A stretch of DNA of 64,000 bases from Chaenocephalus aceratus (taxonomy: Eukaryota > Chordata > Actinopteri > Perciformes > Channichthyidae): positions 23,935,169-23,999,168 of the forward strand of contig CM043785.1 in NCBI GenBank assembly GCA_023974075.1, in the 5' to 3' direction. Made by a program: the position numbers and the translations under genes. This document shows, piece after piece, positions 1-11,129 of the stretch; the stretch's first letter is position 1; every line of letters begins with the position of its first letter. The notes under the pieces are model-generated. The model did no database searches. It was not told where the DNA came from and saw nothing but the letters and a program-made list of their open reading frames with translations.

Positions 1-115
1 AGTTTGTCATGGGACTTAATTTTACCCTCTCAAAGAACTGGAATCGAGAAACAAAAATAACAGGAATCGAAAAGCAGAACCGGAATCGTTAAAATCCAAA
101 CGATACCCAACCCTA
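1..115. mobile_element. terminal fragment of a DNA transposon (hAT-like end)
   Basis: The segment ends at 115 with gatacccaaccccta-like sequence, whose reverse complement starts TAGGGTTGGGTATCG. Repeated 'ggaatcg' words precede it, as in subterminal regions of fish hAT-type elements. The rest of the element lies to the left of the window, so neither the partner inverted repeat nor the target duplication can be checked. The superfamily call is inference from the end sequence only. Confidence 0.45.
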
Positions 116-123
116 TGTGTGAT

Positions 124-315
124 GCAGTAAAATCTTACCACTCACTTACGTTAGCGGTGTCATAAAAACCGTGGGAAAATGTAAAATACGATGACGAAGA
201 AGAAGATTCCAGTGGCCCCAATTTTTGTCCATTCTGGACAAGTGAAAAATGTATTCGGACAAGTAAATTGCCAAACTCACTTGTCCATGGACAAGTACTC
301 TCTAAAAACTTTTTC
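124..315. other. short spacer with GGACAAGT words, no gene seen
   Basis: No coding signal is visible. The word ggacaagt occurs three times, and one copy forms the perfect 18-bp palindrome acttgtccatggacaagt near 280. This could be leftover retroelement sequence downstream of the gag-protease pseudogene, but nothing confirms that. Confidence 0.3.
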
Positions 316-2633
316 TCACACTGCACCCTCTCTCTCACTCTTGGCCTTCTCAGAACCACCATGTTGAAGCATAGGCCTGATTTCCGATATTTGGGTGATG
401 GTTCCTAAAACCGTTCCCTGAGGGAGATACATGTTATGTTGAGCACTGTTTTGGACTGGGATTTTTACAATCTTAGTTGCACCATGAGGAACGTCAATGA
501 CGGCAGATAACAGCTCCAATCCATCTGGGCATGAACCATTTAACACTGGTTCAAACAGCATAACTCCTCCTTTTGGTAAAGACCTGACCCTGCATTTGAC
601 TTCACAGATCTCACCTTGGTTGATGACGAGGCCTTTCTTCCCCATCCTGACCACATAGTCCTCAGACCTCTCCTCTGAGTTCTTAGTTGTCACTGCAGAG
701 ACAAGGTTGTTCACAACTTCCTTCTTCAACTTAAGAGCTCCACTCAATAGAGCTGCAAGTTTGACTATGTTTGCAGGCTGCTCACTGTTTTTCCAGATGA
801 GCTCCTCAATAACATTAAATCCAAGAAGAGGAGTTTCCACACAGTTTTGGCTGACTAACAGTGGCACGTGAATAGCAAGGTCACCATGCTGGTGACCTTG
901 GAGTGCCATTAGCAGCAGTAGCATAGAAATCTTCTCCTAGGAGGCTTGACATGGGTTGGATCTGAGCATCTGGCAAGGTGTTTTCAATCCAGGTCTGTCC
1001 CACGACGCTGACCTGAGCTCCAGAATCCAGTAACATCTCGGTAGTAACTCCATTAATAAGGCAAGTGAGCATGCATATTTTTCCAATTAACTTAGCAACT
1101 TGCTTCCTCTGTTGTTTACTGGTTTTATGGGGTGGCTTAGCTGGCTTGTTTCTGTTGTCACTCCTTACATTGGAGTGGGACCGGCTGTTTGTTCCGATCA
1201 CTGGCTGCCCCTCACCAATGACCTCATGAAGTTTCCCGTCTTTGGTCCTTTCTGAAGGCATCCCATTGCTCGATGGCCAGCTTGACCACACCGGAAGCAA
1301 TGTGAGCAAGTCTGATTCCCTTGTTTGACACATTCTTCACATTTGTTTTTCACATTGGTTGTGTCTGCAGGCTTAGAGCTGAAGGGTGGCAGACTAGCTT
1401 GGTTCTGCCTTGCATCATCAGGAGGCTTTACCATATTCTCCAGGTTTTTAGCAAGAGCTGAAACCTGAGCAGTCAGTTCCATGATAGCTGTGCGGTTGGC
1501 TTGGACCTCCCCCTCAACTTTTGTCGGTAAAACTCACTATTGGAACCACTGTTCTCCTGTGTCTGAGCTATGTTTACAGTCAGTGGTTTAGGTCTGGGTA
1601 CAAAACCTAACTGTCGCTGTCTCTCGGCTTCTTCAGTAGCTGCCTTGGTAATCGGCTCTAACATGAAGTCATCAGTCACTGATAGGTTAGATATGTAAGG
1701 CTTAATGTCTCTCCTGATGTCCCTGTTCTTGTCATTAAGACCCTGATATAGTGTGTGAAGAAAAACTCCTTGCACTAGCTTCTTATCATAGTTCAACTCT
1801 GAGCCACTCTACTGAGATGCAAAGAGCAGTCTCTGTTTGAACCCCACAGGCCTGTACACAAACTGCTGAGCAGTTTCCCTTTCCTGCTGTCTAGCATTAC
1901 TTAGCTCTTGAAATAGTTCTGTGCTACTTTTGTCTCTCATGTGTGATCTTAGGAACCGTTTCAACTCAGCAATTGTGAGGTCATCTTTGTTTGATAACAT
2001 GTCTCTAAATGTTCCTGGTTTTATCATGTTCAACACTGAGCAAATGATTTCTAACTCTGAGAATGTCTACTTTAAACCTTCGTCTATCTGCTTACATACA
2101 CTGCCGAAACTCATGTCTGAACCAGAATCTGAAATTACACCACCATACATGTTAAACTCTCTGCGAGGCAGGAACGCTGCAACATCAGTTAGTCTTACCA
2201 AACCAGGTACCTGCTCTGTAACTGTTGGACCTCCACTACCCTCATGGTCACCACTTGCAAAGTCCAATACTGGTGAATGCCGGTCTTTGGTTCTCAGTTC
2301 TGTTATCTCATCATGTATGCTTAGCAGCTGGGAAAACCCATGGTCCTCCAAGTCCATCAGCTGATCACTCTTCATGTAGCTGACGATGTATTCAAACAGT
2401 TCAGGTTCATTGCTGCCTGTGACTGCTGGGATGACGATCTCACACTCATCTCTCCGTGACACAGCAAGGTCGTAGAGCTGCTTCTCGTTGAGAAGAAGAT
2501 GTTTTTTCTGGATCTCCCAGAGTAGCTCACCGCGTGGATCCGAAGACATCTTCACTGGATACCTGAAGACTCCCAACTCACAAGGTGGATTATTCTCTCT
2601 GGCATCAAGTCGAAGTGATTTAGTGATCAGCAA
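316..2633 (-). pseudogene. decayed gag-protease of an LTR retrotransposon
   Basis: Reading leftwards on the minus strand, 2633-1473 stays in one frame with two in-frame stops (near 2067 and 1809). The frame then changes near 1520, 1270 and 930. The pieces are an acidic N-terminal region (2633-2067), a helical capsid-like region (2036-1473), a CCHC zinc knuckle CFRCGQAGHRAMGC inside 1482-1198, and a retropepsin-like active site LLDSGAQVSVVG inside 1333-881. A post-protease segment runs from 924 to 316. The order gag, zinc knuckle, protease fits a Ty3/gypsy-type or retrovirus-like element. No reverse transcriptase, RNase H or integrase follows, so pol is truncated and another transposon end lies beyond. 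A likely gag start is the Met at about 2550. The element is dead as read. Confidence 0.8.
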
Positions 2634-2655
2634 CTCTCCCGCAGGCGTAGCTTTT

Positions 2656-2673
2656 ATCCCGGAGGATCCCCCA
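2656..2673 (-). other. primer binding site resembling tRNA-Pro complement
   Basis: On the minus strand this reads TGGGGGATCCTCCGGGAT. It matches the well-known retroviral proline-tRNA primer site at 16 of 18 positions. It lies three bases after the LTR end (CA at 2678-2677 on the minus strand) and just upstream of gag, which is the expected arrangement. Confidence 0.7.
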
Positions 2674-2676
2674 AAA

Positions 2677-2850
2677 TGTTACCGGTCTCAGGATTGGGAT
2701 CTGAGACGGCTGAGAACAATGACAAGAAGTCACACACGTTAGCGTATGGAATGTTCTGCTTTATTCGAAATCATAAAATATATTTACATCTCTCAAAATA
2801 ACATAGTTATTTATGTTTCTCAAGCACATATATAATTAATTAAAGCAATA
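2677..2850 (-). repeat. partial LTR of the gag-protease element
   Basis: On the plus strand the LTR edge begins TGTTACC beside the primer site, so on the minus strand it ends in CA as expected. The complement of AATAAA at 2760-2765 is a candidate polyadenylation signal about 85 bases from the LTR end. The LTR runs into the Rex1-like LINE at about 2850. A 49-bp stretch (2710-2758) recurs at 7781-7827, so part of the LTR may continue beyond the LINE. Confidence 0.6.
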
Positions 2851-4851
2851 AACTTGCACTTGACCACCTCCAGAGCTTAATAAATAAACAACAGAGGTCC
2901 CATCCGGACGGAGTTCATATTGTTGCTGGAGACTTCAATCATGCATGTCTAAAAAATGTGCTTCCCAAATGTGTACAATATGTACGATGTACCACCAGAG
3001 GAAAGAACACACTGGACCGGGTGTATTCTAACCTGAAGCATGCTTACAGAGCGGTCCCACTCCCCCATTTAGGACTATCTGACCACCTCTCACTGCTTCT
3101 CATTCCAGCTTAATGACAAGAGCGGTGCGGTCTCTCCTGAGTTCCCGTGACACAGCCTTCACGTCGGGGGATGCAGCCCAGTACAGCTTGGCAAGGGTGA
3201 ATCTGAGGAGAGGCATCAAGGCTGCAAAGGAGGACTACAAGGGAAAAGTGGAGGAGAATCTCGCTCATAACAACACACGGTGTGTTTGGCAGGGCCTTCA
3301 ACAGCTAACCAACTACAAGGGCAAAACATCTGGCACTACTAGAGCTGACGCCCACCTTGCAGAGGAACTAAACCACTTCTTTGCCCGCTTTGAGGCTAGC
3401 AGACCCCCCCACTTTTCTATTCTGCCTCTGTCCCTGCAAACTACCAGCTCCATACCACCTCTCACTCTCAAAGAACATCAGGTGAAGCAGACGCTGAAGT
3501 CTGTGAATCCTGGAAAAGCCGCAGGACCCGATGGAGTACTCGGAAAAGTACTCAAAGCTTGTGCTGACCAGCTTTCAGGGGTCCTGACCAGGATATTCAA
3601 CCTGTCCCTGTCACAAGCTTGCATTCCATCCTGTCTGAAAACGGCTACCATCATTCCTGTCCCCAAAAAGTCACCAGTCAGAGAGCTCAACGACTACAGG
3701 CCCATAGCCCTAACATCGGCGGTGATGAAATGTTTCGAAAGACTAATAGCCGACTACATCAAAGCCAGCCTCCCACCCTCCCTCGACCCTCATCAGTTCG
3801 CCTATAGAGCCAACAGATCCACGGATGATGCCATCGCCACGGTCCTTCACACAGCTGTGAGCCACCTAGAAGGCCCAGGCAACTATATTAGGATGCTGTT
3901 TGTCGATTTTAGCTCAGCTTTTAACACCATCATACCTGACATACTAGTGGAAAAACTGTCAAGCCTAGGTTTCCCCTCCATCTTATGCGCTTGGATTTAT
4001 AATTTCCTTACAGACCGTCCTCAGACAGTGAAAATAGGCCCTTTTTGCTCCTCCACCCGCACCCTCAGCACTGGCTCCCCGCAGGGCTGCGTGCTGAGCC
4101 CTCTACTCTACACTCTCTACACACACGACTGCTCTCCCATTCACCCCTCCAACTCCATTATCAAATTTGCAGATGACACCACTGTGGTTGGCCAAATACA
4201 TAAGGGAGACGACGAGTCGGCATACAGAGACGAGATCCTGAAGCTGTCTGTGTGGTGTTCATCAAATAATCTGTATCTGAACACAAGCAAAACAAAATAA
4301 ATCATCATAGACTTCAGAAAGCACCGTCCAGAACCCGCCCCCCTTCACCTCCATGGAGAGAGAGTGGAGAGGGTATCCACCTTTAAGTTCCTGGGGTTCA
4401 CATCTCGGAGATCCTCAGCTGGACATCACACACCACTGCAGCAGTTAAGAAGGCCCAGCAGCGACTACACTTCCTGAGGGTGCTTCGGAGAAACCGACTT
4501 AACAAGAAGCTGCTGGTGTCCTTCTACCGGGCGACCATCGAGAGCGTGCTGTCATACTCCATCTCGGGGTGGTATGCAGGATGCTCAGCTGCGGACAAGA
4601 AAGCCCTGCAGAGAGTGATCAGGATGGCAGAGAAAACCATCGGCTGCCCCCTGCCCTCTCTGGAACACATCTCCACCTCCCGCTGCCTCAGCAGAGCTAA
4701 CAAAATCATTAAGGACAGCTCTCACCCGGGTCACAGACTGTTCTCTCTCCTGCCTTCTGGGAGGAGATACAGGAGCTTCAAGTCACGGACAAACAGACTC
4801 AAAAACAGTTTCTACCCCTGGGCCGTCAGGCTGCTCAACCACCACACATAA
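2850..4851 (+). pseudogene. Rex1-like LINE endonuclease/reverse transcriptase, broken
   Basis: An endonuclease C-terminal part is read from about 2850 to the stop at 3111-3113 in one frame. It includes VAGDFNHA and the terminal SDH motif. The reverse transcriptase continues in another frame at 3113-4300 (395 codons) with the usual RT blocks: YRPIALTS, VDFSSAFN, GSPQGCVLSPLLY and FADD at residues 352-355. The junction looks like an internal deletion, because the linker expected between the domains is very short. A stop at 4298-4300 and a frameshift before 4480 separate the C-terminal thumb region (4480-4851), which ends in a normal terminator. The protein cannot be made in one piece. Confidence 0.8.
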
Positions 4852-5170
4852 TAATAACTGTAACCATTCTCACACAGACACACACTTTATATACTATTTT
4901 TATATACTATTTTTTATGTCAACATTTTTAACTATTTATTCCCCCGTATGATTGTATGTCCTATTGCTGTGTTTTTTGGTGTTATGTATTTGTTTGTATA
5001 TTTTTCTGCACACCGGGACAGAGTTGCATCTCGTTATACTCTGTGTATAGTGACCAGTGTTGTGCTAGTTACTGAAAACCAGTAACTAGTTACCATTACT
5101 AGTTACTTCATTTCAAAAGTAACTCAGTTACTTTACTGATTACTTACACCAAAAAGTAATGCGTTACTGT

Positions 5171-6161
5171 TAGGGGTGTAACGGTTCACAGAAGTCACGG
5201 TTCGGTTCGTACCTCGGTTTGGAGGTCACGGTTCGGTACGGTTCGGTACAACAACAAAAAAGCAAAAAAAAGTCCCAAATGCATAATTCCAGGTTTGTTG
5301 TTATTTATGTTTGAACAGTAGTGCAAGTTTCAGTTTAAAAATAAAGAACTCTGACATTTTGAATAATTAACTGTATTAAACAGTTAAAAACAACCCATAC
5401 ACGGTACACTCAGATGGCCATAATCTATAATGGCTGATGTCAAACAAAAAGGTTTCATCAAGCTGTAAAACTAAAAAGGATGTCTTGATAATCATAAATA
5501 ATAAGAAAGTGTTTCAAGAGCGCAAAGTCGTTGAAAAACATATGCCAAAAGCTTCCGTTATTTATTTTTGGTCTCTCGGCTCTCATGTCTATTGGCTTCT
5601 TAAAAACAGCGGGGATCAGCTGTTGAACAGCTGTTGTCTTTTGCCGGGCTCCGGTGATTGGCAAATCTGGGTGATGCCTTCTGATATGATTTAGCATGTT
5701 TGGCGTGTGTTCCCATTAGCATACCGCACCGCTGTAGAACAACGCCGACACACCGTCCTCGTTCGATCCACCACTCGCACACTTCATCGTTATTGTAGTC
5801 CACAGGGAACCCGAAATGTTCCCACACAGCTGATTTAAAAGAAGCAGGTGGGTTCTAGCTCCTGTGTGTTATCTGAACTAACCATACTAACTTTTCTTCT
5901 TCTTGTATTTTGTTCGTTTTGTTGTTGTGTTTCTTCTTGTTCTTCATTTGTTGTTTAAGGGCGGCTGGCAAACAGCTTTTAGGCGCAATACCGCCCCCTG
6001 GATTATATATAGTGTAGTGGATACTGCCCTGAATTACTTTTTTCCCAGTCGTAAAAAAAGGCGTAGTCGCCGTGTGACTGCATGTGCCGAACCGTGACGT
6101 CCGAACCGTGACGTCCGAACCGTGACGGTACGGGACGAATACGGATACCGTTACACCCCTA
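5171..6161 (-). mobile_element. hAT-like non-autonomous element, TIR TAGGGGTGTAACGGT
   Basis: The left end TAGGGGTGTAACGGT pairs with ACCGTTACACCCCTA at the right end. Both are flanked by gttactgt (5163-5170 and 6162-6169), a perfect 8-bp duplication. The subterminal parts repeat 'acggttcggt' words. A degenerate BED-finger segment lies on the minus strand. A second copy of the family is at 45635-46630. The element lies within the larger hAT at 5055-7072. Confidence 0.92.
5458..5827 (-). pseudogene. degenerate BED-type zinc finger segment of the inner hAT
   Basis: Two overlapping minus-strand frames (5827-5600 and 5697-5458) share a split pattern. It starts WEHFGFPVDYNNDEV, then has a cysteine pair region, then HIRRHHPD, as in the BED finger that opens many hAT transposases. 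The other copy, at about 46304-46041, reads through the same region in one frame, so this copy has a frameshift near 5700. No catalytic domain follows. Confidence 0.6.
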
Positions 6162-6379
6162 GTTACTGTGAAAAGTAACGTTTTAGTTACTTAAAAAAGG
6201 GCTCCCATTATATTAATGCCCTTATAGCCTTCATTTCAGTACTGTTATTGCATTGGAGAATAATACAATCTGTTGATCAACTTGACATGCATTATATGCA
6301 ATCTGGAAAGCATCGATATTAGCTGGCTTTACATTGTTGTATATTCTTTCTCCAGGTAGTTGGAAAAAGTTTTCCGTTT

Positions 6380-6846
6380 CATATGCCGTGTGCCGCCCGG
6401 ACATGCTATCATGCTAACTCGCTCCCTGAAAGCGGGTGACTCCACTGTAGCAATAGCCTGCATGTGTTCTACAACATACCGTGCAATGGCTTTATCGACT
6501 TTTCCCTGGCTAGCAGTCCCTTGGTTAAAATCCAGCCGCTGTTGCTTAAGTGCAGGTGGAGGTGGAGTGGCGTCGGCTGAGTCTCTGTGGTCTTAGCTAC
6601 TAGCTTCGTCCCAGCATGTTGTTTCTGCAGATGTTTTAAGAGATTTGAATGACTGGTTTGGGCAGTAGATAGGCTCTTTGACCCGCCAGGACACAACTTA
6701 CATTTAACTAAAACGTTCTTTTCTTTGTGCTCGACAAAAGTGAAATAGTGAGAATATCTCCAGGTGGAGAAACTAGACTTGAGCTCCGCCACCATGACAG
6801 TCTTGTTAGTAAACAACACAAACACGCCCACAGCCCGTCTCCGCAT
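6380..6846 (-). pseudogene. BED zinc finger and N-terminal part of a hAT transposase
   Basis: The ORF 6846-6469 (125 residues) carries WRYSHYFTFVEHKEKN followed by CKLC and HLQKQH, giving the C-x2-C...H-x4-H spacing of a BED finger, which binds DNA. After a frame change near 6490 the minus strand continues with residues resembling the 'ARYVVEHMQAIATVESPAF' block common downstream of the finger in hAT transposases. The rest of the transposase is absent, so the element could not move on its own protein. Confidence 0.65.
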
Positions 6847-7110
6847 GTGACACAGGAAGTATCTAAGTACATTTACTCAAGTACAGTACTCATCTCTGTT
6901 CACCTGGCTGTTGACTATATAAAAAAACTAACGCAGTAACGGAGTAACGCACCATGTAGTAAGGGTAACTGAGTTACTGAATTTAAAAAGTAATGCGTTA
7001 GAGTACTAGTTACTGCCAAAAATAACGGCGTTACAGTAACGCGTTACTTGTAACGCGTTAGTCCCAACACTGATAGTGACAATAAAAGGCTTTAACTTTA
7101 ACTTAAACTT

Positions 7111-7981
7111 TGAATTGAAATAAATCAACTTAAATACATGTGTAATATTCCCTTTTCTTTACACAATAAGTGAATTATCTGTATATTGTGCATATATACC
7201 TTACATGTTACTACACATACTCTGAGTGTGTCATTCACATGTTAAATATTACAAACTCATTCCTTATAAAGCTACACATATTAACAAGAACACAATAAGT
7301 GTTCTTCATAACTTATGAAACATTTACAATGAGCCTTAGCAAGGTGCTTAGTTAACCACAATAGCATTTTACATTAATACAACACACTACTAGCATGGCT
7401 AGGCCACTTCTGTAATTAATTCATGTGGTAATAAACTTCTCTAACATTGGATAACTCTTCTATTCATCTACCAACATTTCTCTAAAGCCCACATTAAATT
7501 ACAACAAAAGGCATTATATCATTGCGTCACAACCGTGTATCGCTAACCGGCAGCTACAATATGAAAGAATACCAAGCTAACGGCTAACTCGCGCTAGCAT
7601 CGCGAGCTAAGCTACATGCTAACATGCTAACCAGAGTTGGCAATTATTATCATAAATACCTCAAATTGCATTTAATTGCTCATTAACCGTGTCGAGTTTT
7701 CCCAAACTGTTACTGAGTTGATCTGTTAACATTTTATAACATTTACTGATTATTTATGCATTTCTAGACAGTTTACCCACCTGAGAACAATGACAAGAAG
7801 TCACACGTTAGTGTATGGAATGTTCTGGCAATCCCTTGACTTCTTCGCTCTTATCCCAAACCAGAACGTCAGACCTTTAGCCAATGTAAGTGTAGAGCAC
7901 CATCTACAGGTTAAACTGTATAACAGCACACAAACTAAATATCAGTAGATACTAACGAAGCTTGGTGAACATGAAATTGTA
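7111..7981. other. AT-rich segment with a repeat of the LTR motif, no gene
   Basis: No ORF is convincing. The stretch 7781-7827 repeats 2710-2758 of the LTR with one 2-bp gap and one substitution, although the flanks differ. The segment could be the remainder of the interrupted LTR, or a second recombined LTR piece. Around 7560-7640 are 'gctaac/gctagc' words common in fish repeat DNA. Confidence 0.4.
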
Positions 7982-8201
7982 AATTACATTACATTACATT
8001 GCATTTAGCTGACGCTTTTATCCAAAGCGACTTACAATAAGTGCATTCGACCAGGAAGACACAACCTTGAAGAAAACAGAATCATATAAGTACATCAGGT
8101 TTCATAGAGCCAAGTATTTTAAGTGCTACTCAACTGGCTATAGATAAGCCAGTCCTTTATTAGTATATAAGTGCTCTGTTAGCAGTTCTTTGTTAGTAAT
8201 T

Positions 8202-11129
8202 CTATCGCTCGAAGTGGAGTCGAAAGAGATGAGTTTTCAGTCTGCGCCGGAAGGTGTGTAAGCTATCTGCTGTCCTGATGTCAATGGGGAGCTCATTCCA
8301 CCATTTTGGAGTCAGGATAGCAAACCCACGTGTTTTTGCTGATGGGAACTTGGGTCCCCCTCGCAGCGAGGGTGCAGCGAGTCGTTTGGCTGATGCAGAG
8401 CATAGAGCACGCGCTGGGATGTACAGTTTAACCATGTCCTGGATGTAGGAAGGGCCAGATCCATTTGCAGCATGGTACGCAAGTACCAGTGTTTTGAAGT
8501 GAATTCTAGCAGTTACCGGAAGCCAATGAAGGGAGCGGAGGAGCGGCGTGGTGTGGGAAAATGTAGGAAGGTTGAAGACCAGACATGCCCCTGCATTCTG
8601 GATGAGCTGCAGAGGTCGGATGGCACATGCAGGTAGACCAGTCAGGAGGAAGTTGCAGTAGTCTAGGCGTGAGGTGACGAAAGCCTGGACCAGAAGCTGG
8701 GTCGCTTTCTGGGTCAGCTGGGGACCTATCTTCCTGATGTTGTAGAGCGTATATCTGCAGCAACGGGTTGTAGCAGCGATGTTTGCAGTGAAGGACAGGT
8801 TGTTATCTAGGATCACACCCAGATTCCTTGCAGTCTGAGTCGGGGAAACAAGAGAGGTGCCGATGTTGATTGTCAGGTCAAGAGTGGGACAATCTTTTCC
8901 CGGGAGGAAAAGCAGTTCAGTTTTGTCAAGGTTGAGCTTGAGATGATGAGCGGACATCCACTGAGAGATGTCAGCTAAACAAGCAGAGATGCGTGAGACG
9001 ACCTGGGTCTCTGAGCTGGGAAAGGACAGAATTAATTGGTTGTCGTCAGCGTAGCAGTGGTATGAAAAACCATGCGGGCTAATGACAGATCCGAGCGAGT
9101 TTGTGTACAGGGAGAAGAGGAGGGGACCAAGAACAGAGCCCTGAGGGACCCCTGTAGTTAATTGACAAGGGTCAGACTCGGACCCTCTCCAAGTTACCCT
9201 GTAGGTACGGTCTTTGAGGTATGAGGTGAGGGTGTTAAGTGCAGAGCCTGAAACTCCAAGTTCTTGGAGAGTGCGAAGGAGGATCTGATGGTTCACCGTG
9301 TCGAATGCAGCAGACAGGTCCAACAGGATGATGACAGAGGAGAGGGATGCTGCTTTGGCAGTGTGCAATTCATCCGTGACAGCAATGAGAGCAGTTTCTG
9401 TGGAGTGGCCTGCCTTGAAACCAGACTGGTGCGGATCCAGAAGGTGGTTCTGATGGAGATAACAGGAGAGTTGTTTAAAGACAGCACGTTCAAGTGTTTT
9501 AGACAGGAACGGGAGGAGAGAGACAGGCCTGTAGTTTATAACATCAGACGGGTTGAGAGTGGGTTTCTTTAGGAGAGGGTTTACTCGTGCCTCCTTGAGA
9601 CTGTTTGGAAAGTGACCAGAAGTTAGAGAAGTGTTGATGAAATGGGTGAGAAAAGGTAGAATATCAGGAGCGATAGTCTGAAGGAGGTTTGAAGGGATGG
9701 GGTCCAGAGGACAGGTGGTAGGGCGGGCAGAGGTAATGAGGGTAAGAACCTCACTTGGCGAGAGAGGGGAAAAGGAGGTTAGTGTGCGGGTGGAAGGAGG
9801 GTCTGGTGACCCATCGGTGAGTAAAGGTGAGTCAGAAAAAGAAGAGCGAATATCATCAACCTTTTTTTCAAAGTGGTTAACAAAGTCGCTTGACAGAAGT
9901 GAGGAGGGGGGAGGGGCTTTGGGAGGGTCCAAGAGGGTGGAGAAGATGGAAAATAGTTTTTTAGGATTGGAATAGGAAGATTGGATCTTATCTTGAAAGA
10001 AAGTGCTTTTTGCCTGAGAGATCGAAGCAGAGAAAGAGGAGAGGAGAGCCTGATAGGTTAGGAGGTCGTCGCGGTGTTTGGATTTCCACCATTTCCGCTC
10101 TGCTGCCCTAAGGACGGTTCTATTAGCACGCAGTGCGTCATTTAGCCAGGGAGCAGGAGGGGACTGACGAGCCTGCCGAGATGTGAGAGGACAGAGAGAG
10201 TCCAGAGAGGATGAGAGAGTAGATAGGAGAGTTTCCGCAGCAGAGTTTGGAGGCAGGAGTTGGAACGAGTCAGAGGAAGGGAGGGCTGAGAGCACCGATG
10301 AGGCAAAGGTAGAGGGGGAGAGGGAACGGAGGTTACAGCGGACAGGTGCACGATGAGAAGAGATTAGTTCGTTATGTTTGGAAAGGGGTAGAGAGAATGA
10401 AATGAAGTGATCGGATATGTGGAGCGGGTTTACAGAGAGGTTAGAAGTAGCGCAGTTCCTTGAGAATATGAGATCAAGGACATTGCCAGCTTTATGAGTT
10501 GGTGGGGACGGAGACAGTGAGAAAGCAAAGGCGGTTAACAGAGATGTTAGTTCGTCTATCTTCTCCGTCTGGAGGTTGAAGTCTCCGTGAAGTACAGCGG
10601 GAGGGCCAGTTTCAGGGATGTGTGAGAGGAGATTATCCAATTCCTCCAAGACGTTCCCCAAGGCGCCTAGTGGACGGTAGAGAACAACAATGGTTAATTG
10701 TATAGGATGGGTTACTGTGACGGCATGGAATTCAAAGGTGGAAGGAGTGAAGTTAGGTAGCTTGAAGAGGGAAAAGCTCCATTTGGGAGAGAGCAGGAGA
10801 CCAGTGCCACCTCCTCTGCCAGTGGGTCTGGGTGTATGGGAGAAGGAATATGCTGTGGAGAGAGCTGCTGGGGTGGATGTGTTGAATGGAGTAATCCAAG
10901 TCTCAGTGAGAGCAAGGAAATCCAGAGATTGCAGGGAAGCGTAGCCAGAGATGAAGTCAGCTTTAGGAACAGCTGACTGGCAGTTCCACAGGCCGCCTGA
11001 AACTAGATGTTGGATGTCAGTGGAGCACGTGGGATAGACGAGAGCAGGCCGGTTATAGCGATTAGGCGATACACGGGGCCAGTGATAATTGCGAGAAGAC
11101 ACATGAACAGGAATGGAGAAAATACACAT
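8202..11129 (-). CDS. L2 LINE ORF2: endonuclease and reverse transcriptase, uninterrupted
   Basis: This is a 975-residue ORF without stops. The AP-endonuclease domain covers about residues 45-250, with N49 (WNCQS), E76 (LTETWI), D183/N185 (HGDFN) and the closing D240-H241 (SDHFISFS). The reverse transcriptase covers about 505-800, with YRPVSLLP, LLDLSAAFDTVN, TTGVPQGSVLGPLLF and the catalytic YADD at 693-696. The C-terminal part ends FRRRLKTHLFRLHF, the usual L2 terminus. The protein would nick DNA and reverse-transcribe its own RNA from the nick. Length and the presence of all catalytic motifs suggest a recently active copy. The true start may be downstream of the first Met, because residues 1-40 are not obviously conserved. 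Confidence 0.9.
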   Translation of the reverse strand: MCIFSIPVHVSSRNYHWPRVSPNRYNRPALVYPTCSTDIQHLVSGGLWNCQSAVPKADFISGYASLQSLDFLALTETWITPFNTSTPAALSTAYSFSHTPRPTGRGGGTGLLLSPKWSFSLFKLPNFTPSTFEFHAVTVTHPIQLTIVVLYRPLGALGNVLEELDNLLSHIPETGPPAVLHGDFNLQTEKIDELTSLLTAFAFSLSPSPPTHKAGNVLDLIFSRNCATSNLSVNPLHISDHFISFSLPLSKHNELISSHRAPVRCNLRSLSPSTFASSVLSALPSSDSFQLLPPNSAAETLLSTLSSSLDSLCPLTSRQARQSPPAPWLNDALRANRTVLRAAERKWWKSKHRDDLLTYQALLSSFSASISQAKSTFFQDKIQSSYSNPKKLFSIFSTLLDPPKAPPPSSLLSSDFVNHFEKKVDDIRSSFSDSPLLTDGSPDPPSTRTLTSFSPLSPSEVLTLITSARPTTCPLDPIPSNLLQTIAPDILPFLTHFINTSLTSGHFPNSLKEARVNPLLKKPTLNPSDVINYRPVSLLPFLSKTLERAVFKQLSCYLHQNHLLDPHQSGFKAGHSTETALIAVTDELHTAKAASLSSVIILLDLSAAFDTVNHQILLRTLQELGVSGSALNTLTSYLKDRTYRVTWRGSESDPCQLTTGVPQGSVLGPLLFSLYTNSLGSVISPHGFSYHCYADDNQLILSFPSSETQVVSRISACLADISQWMSAHHLKLNLDKTELLFLPGKDCPTLDLTINIGTSLVSPTQTARNLGVILDNNLSFTANIAATTRCCRYTLYNIRKIGPQLTQKATQLLVQAFVTSRLDYCNFLLTGLPACAIRPLQLIQNAGACLVFNLPTFSHTTPLLRSLHWLPVTARIHFKTLVLAYHAANGSGPSYIQDMVKLYIPARALCSASAKRLAAPSLRGGPKFPSAKTRGFAILTPKWWNELPIDIRTADSLHTFRRRLKTHLFRLHFER

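Larger units (their letters stand above)
5055..7072 (-). mobile_element. hAT transposon with perfect 8-bp target duplication
   Basis: The ends are CAGTGTTG at 5055 and CAACACTG at 7072. They are flanked by identical copies of atagtgac (5047-5054 and 7073-7080). Subterminal regions are rich in 'gttact/agtaac' words on both sides. Inside is a minus-strand BED-finger exon but no transposase catalytic core, so it is an internally deleted copy. It sits in the 3' UTR of the Rex1-like LINE and carries a second hAT at 5171-6161, which gives the relative order LINE, this hAT, inner hAT. Confidence 0.92.
2850..7110 (+). mobile_element. Rex1-like (CR1/jockey group) LINE, 5' truncated, interrupted by hAT elements
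   Basis: The element starts inside the endonuclease domain at about 2850 and runs through reverse transcriptase to a 3' UTR. That UTR is split by the hAT at 5055-7072 and resumes with aataaaaggctttaacttt at 7081-7100, a simple-repeat tail. The RT signature FADDTTVVG and the C-terminal block ending in RLLNHH resemble the fish Rex1/Babar family. The clade call is from recognition, not alignment. The 5' boundary with the LTR is approximate. Confidence 0.75.
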
